The translations under genes were made by a program, and so were the position numbers. The notes under the pieces were generated by a model. That model was given only the letters and a program-made list of their open reading frames with translations, was not told the DNA's origin and searched no databases. This document shows positions 62,411 to 64,000 of a stretch of 64,000 nucleotides of DNA, piece after piece (the stretch's first letter is position 1; each line of letters begins with the position of its first letter). The stretch comes from Acanthaster planci (Eukaryota > Echinodermata > Asteroidea > Valvatida > Acanthasteridae), in NCBI RefSeq assembly GCF_001949145.1, contig NW_019091360.1, positions 1,647,231 to 1,711,230 on the forward strand, read 5' to 3'.

Positions 62411-64000
62411 GTCTTATCCATTTGCTCATGAACAGCAGAAACGAAAGCAAACTTAAAAACCCTCAGAAACTGAATGGACTTAAAGGTATTTTTATCAGAC
62501 TTGAAGCACTTTCTGCTGGAAATGCTTGTCAAACATTGTCTATGCAAATGCGAGTTGTGTACGTTTTTTCACCAATGACATCTTTAATTCCTAGAAGGTG
62601 ACACATGGAGGGGACAAGTGGCAATATTGTTTGGATGATTTTTTTTGTCAAAGTGACAAATTAATGGCTTAAAAAGAAAGTGGTCCCTTCTTGAGCAGTT
62701 ATTTATTGTGATGCATCATAAACTCTATCTTGTTGTGCATAATTTTTTTTTTGGTAAAAAAAGTTATTAAATAATTCTTTCCGTGCGTGTAAGTTTTATT
62801 TGCTTTTATGTGTATGTAATGGGAACATTTTAGCATGTAATTAGCAGCGTAAAAATGACTTTTAAACTTGTGTGTAGATACGTACATAATGGTATGAGAC
62901 TTTTCATATATTTTCTGCAGCCATCCTGGTATAGTTCCCAGAAGTTGTGACATGGGTTACTAAATGCTCAATTTGTTAGCACCAGCCTGTGTAGCCGGTC
63001 AGTTTAAACATCTACAGGCATCGCAGTGGCTATTTTTGAGGGTTTGGGTGTAAAAACAAAACATCTGGAAACAGTAATATTGAACTAGAAATTCAACACT
63101 GCAAACAAGCAAGAAAGAAATGTACCAGACTGCCCAATTAGCAATTTATCAAAAAAAAAAAAAAAAAAAAAGCATTCAGCCTTAAAATGTGAACAACAGA
63201 CGTACACAAAGCACAAATTTTTCATTGCCAAAACTGTGTATCGAATTCCATAAATACATGCTATCGCTGTGAGGGCTGCATAGGCTACGTATATCATCTT
63301 TGGGCAAGCACAAATGCAACAGTGTTTTTTTTTTTCTGAACCTGTGCACGGAATGCACATTTCAACAATGTGGAAATTGTTCTCATTTATTAAAAGTGGA
63401 GTTGTGTTTAGTATTTCGCATTGCTTTTCAGATAGGGGCAACTTTTGTTCAAGTGCATGAGCATGTCGTCACGTAACACTTTATTAAAGAATGCAATTTC
63501 CATGTACACAAATGCGATTCAGTTCTTGTTGATTTCTACATTCTGTTCACCTGAGAGTGCACATAAAGTCCCACTCAGCCTAAGACATATTTCGCGATAT
63601 GTCTTAGGCTGAGTAGGACCTTATGTCCAATCTCAAATAAACACGTAACGTTTTATTAAAGAATGCAGTTTACATATACACAAATGCATTCAGTTCTTGT
63701 TGATTTTTACATTCTCCATTTCTTCAAGTAGTGACTCTTCTGCCTGCTCTTATTTCAGGTAAACGTTTTTTTGTGTGTGCCGAAAAGTGAAGTTTTAAAT
63801 ATTGCTTGATGAGGATTCCAAGCACCCTTTGCCTCACAGACAGACTGTCTCACGTGCCAGTCGGCTTGTTTTTCCTAGGAGAATCTGTGTAGAGAAAAAT
63901 TATTGAGTTCAGTGAAAAAAAGAAAAGAAAAACAAGCTCAGGATATGCAAATTTTAAAGCAGTGATATACATATTTTTGGTTCTTTGTTGTACATTTTCC
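62411..64000. other. Downstream intergenic region, no gene seen
   Basis: No coding sequence recognised. Contains an A-run of about 21 at 63151-63171, and a hairpin with flanking direct repeats (63470-63715), listed separately. Confidence 0.6.
63470..63715. repeat. 75 bp direct repeats flanking a 28 bp-arm hairpin
   Basis: The direct repeats are 63470-63544 and 63642-63715 (cacgtaac, attaaagaatgca, ttcagttcttgttgattt, tacattct in both). Between them a hairpin has arms at 63563-63590 and 63597-63624 (cagcctaagacatat against atatgtcttaggctg; two mismatches; loop ttcgcg). Confidence 0.85.

Overview
This is eukaryotic, intron-rich, AT-leaning DNA (long introns, GT..AG boundaries, many degenerate foldback repeats). 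It carries most of one gene on the + strand: an EGF receptor / ErbB-family receptor tyrosine kinase. The organism is not named by anything in the sequence. The receptor has vertebrate-like kinase motifs but an insect-like extended cysteine-rich ectodomain, and the repeats are short foldback elements with abundant TACATGTA words. I infer a marine invertebrate, perhaps an echinoderm or another invertebrate deuterostome; the exact group is a guess.

Layout. 1-21779: no coding exon that I can support, only dispersed repeats. It is probably the 5' flank plus the large first intron; the signal-peptide exon was not found. 21780-61167: 29 consecutive exons (called E1-E29 here) with compatible phases from end to end, plus one alternative copy of E10 and one doubtful extra juxtamembrane exon. 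E1-E3 encode the first L domain, E4-E7 the first furin-like cysteine-rich region with the dimerisation arm, and E8-E11 the second L domain. E11-E14 encode the second cysteine-rich region, E15-E17 an additional cysteine-rich region absent from vertebrate EGFR, and E18 the transmembrane helix. E19 is the juxtamembrane segment, E20-E25 the kinase and E26-E29 the tail with three pYxN GRB2-type sites. The summed exons (using E10a) plus the one base contributed by the missing exon give 4443 nt, i.e. 1480 residues and a stop, with no frame break. 61168-62410: probable 3' UTR with a polyadenylation signal. 62411-64000: no gene; a hairpin flanked by direct repeats.

Most interesting point. Exon 10, which encodes part of the ligand-binding L2 domain (domain III), is present as two tandem, diverged copies (31063-31277 and 31733-31926). 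Both start in phase 2 and end in phase 1. Including both, or neither, breaks the frame; either one alone keeps it. This is the signature of mutually exclusive splicing and would give two receptors differing in the ligand-binding domain. Other notable points are a C-terminal class I PDZ ligand (ETSI), a candidate juxtamembrane cassette exon, an activation-loop Tyr-to-Phe change, an intronic stop embedded in AATAAA that could yield a short-tailed receptor, and several foldback repeat families.

Residue numbers below count from the first codon visible in the window (E1 Val = 1), without the signal peptide and using E10a and no E19b.
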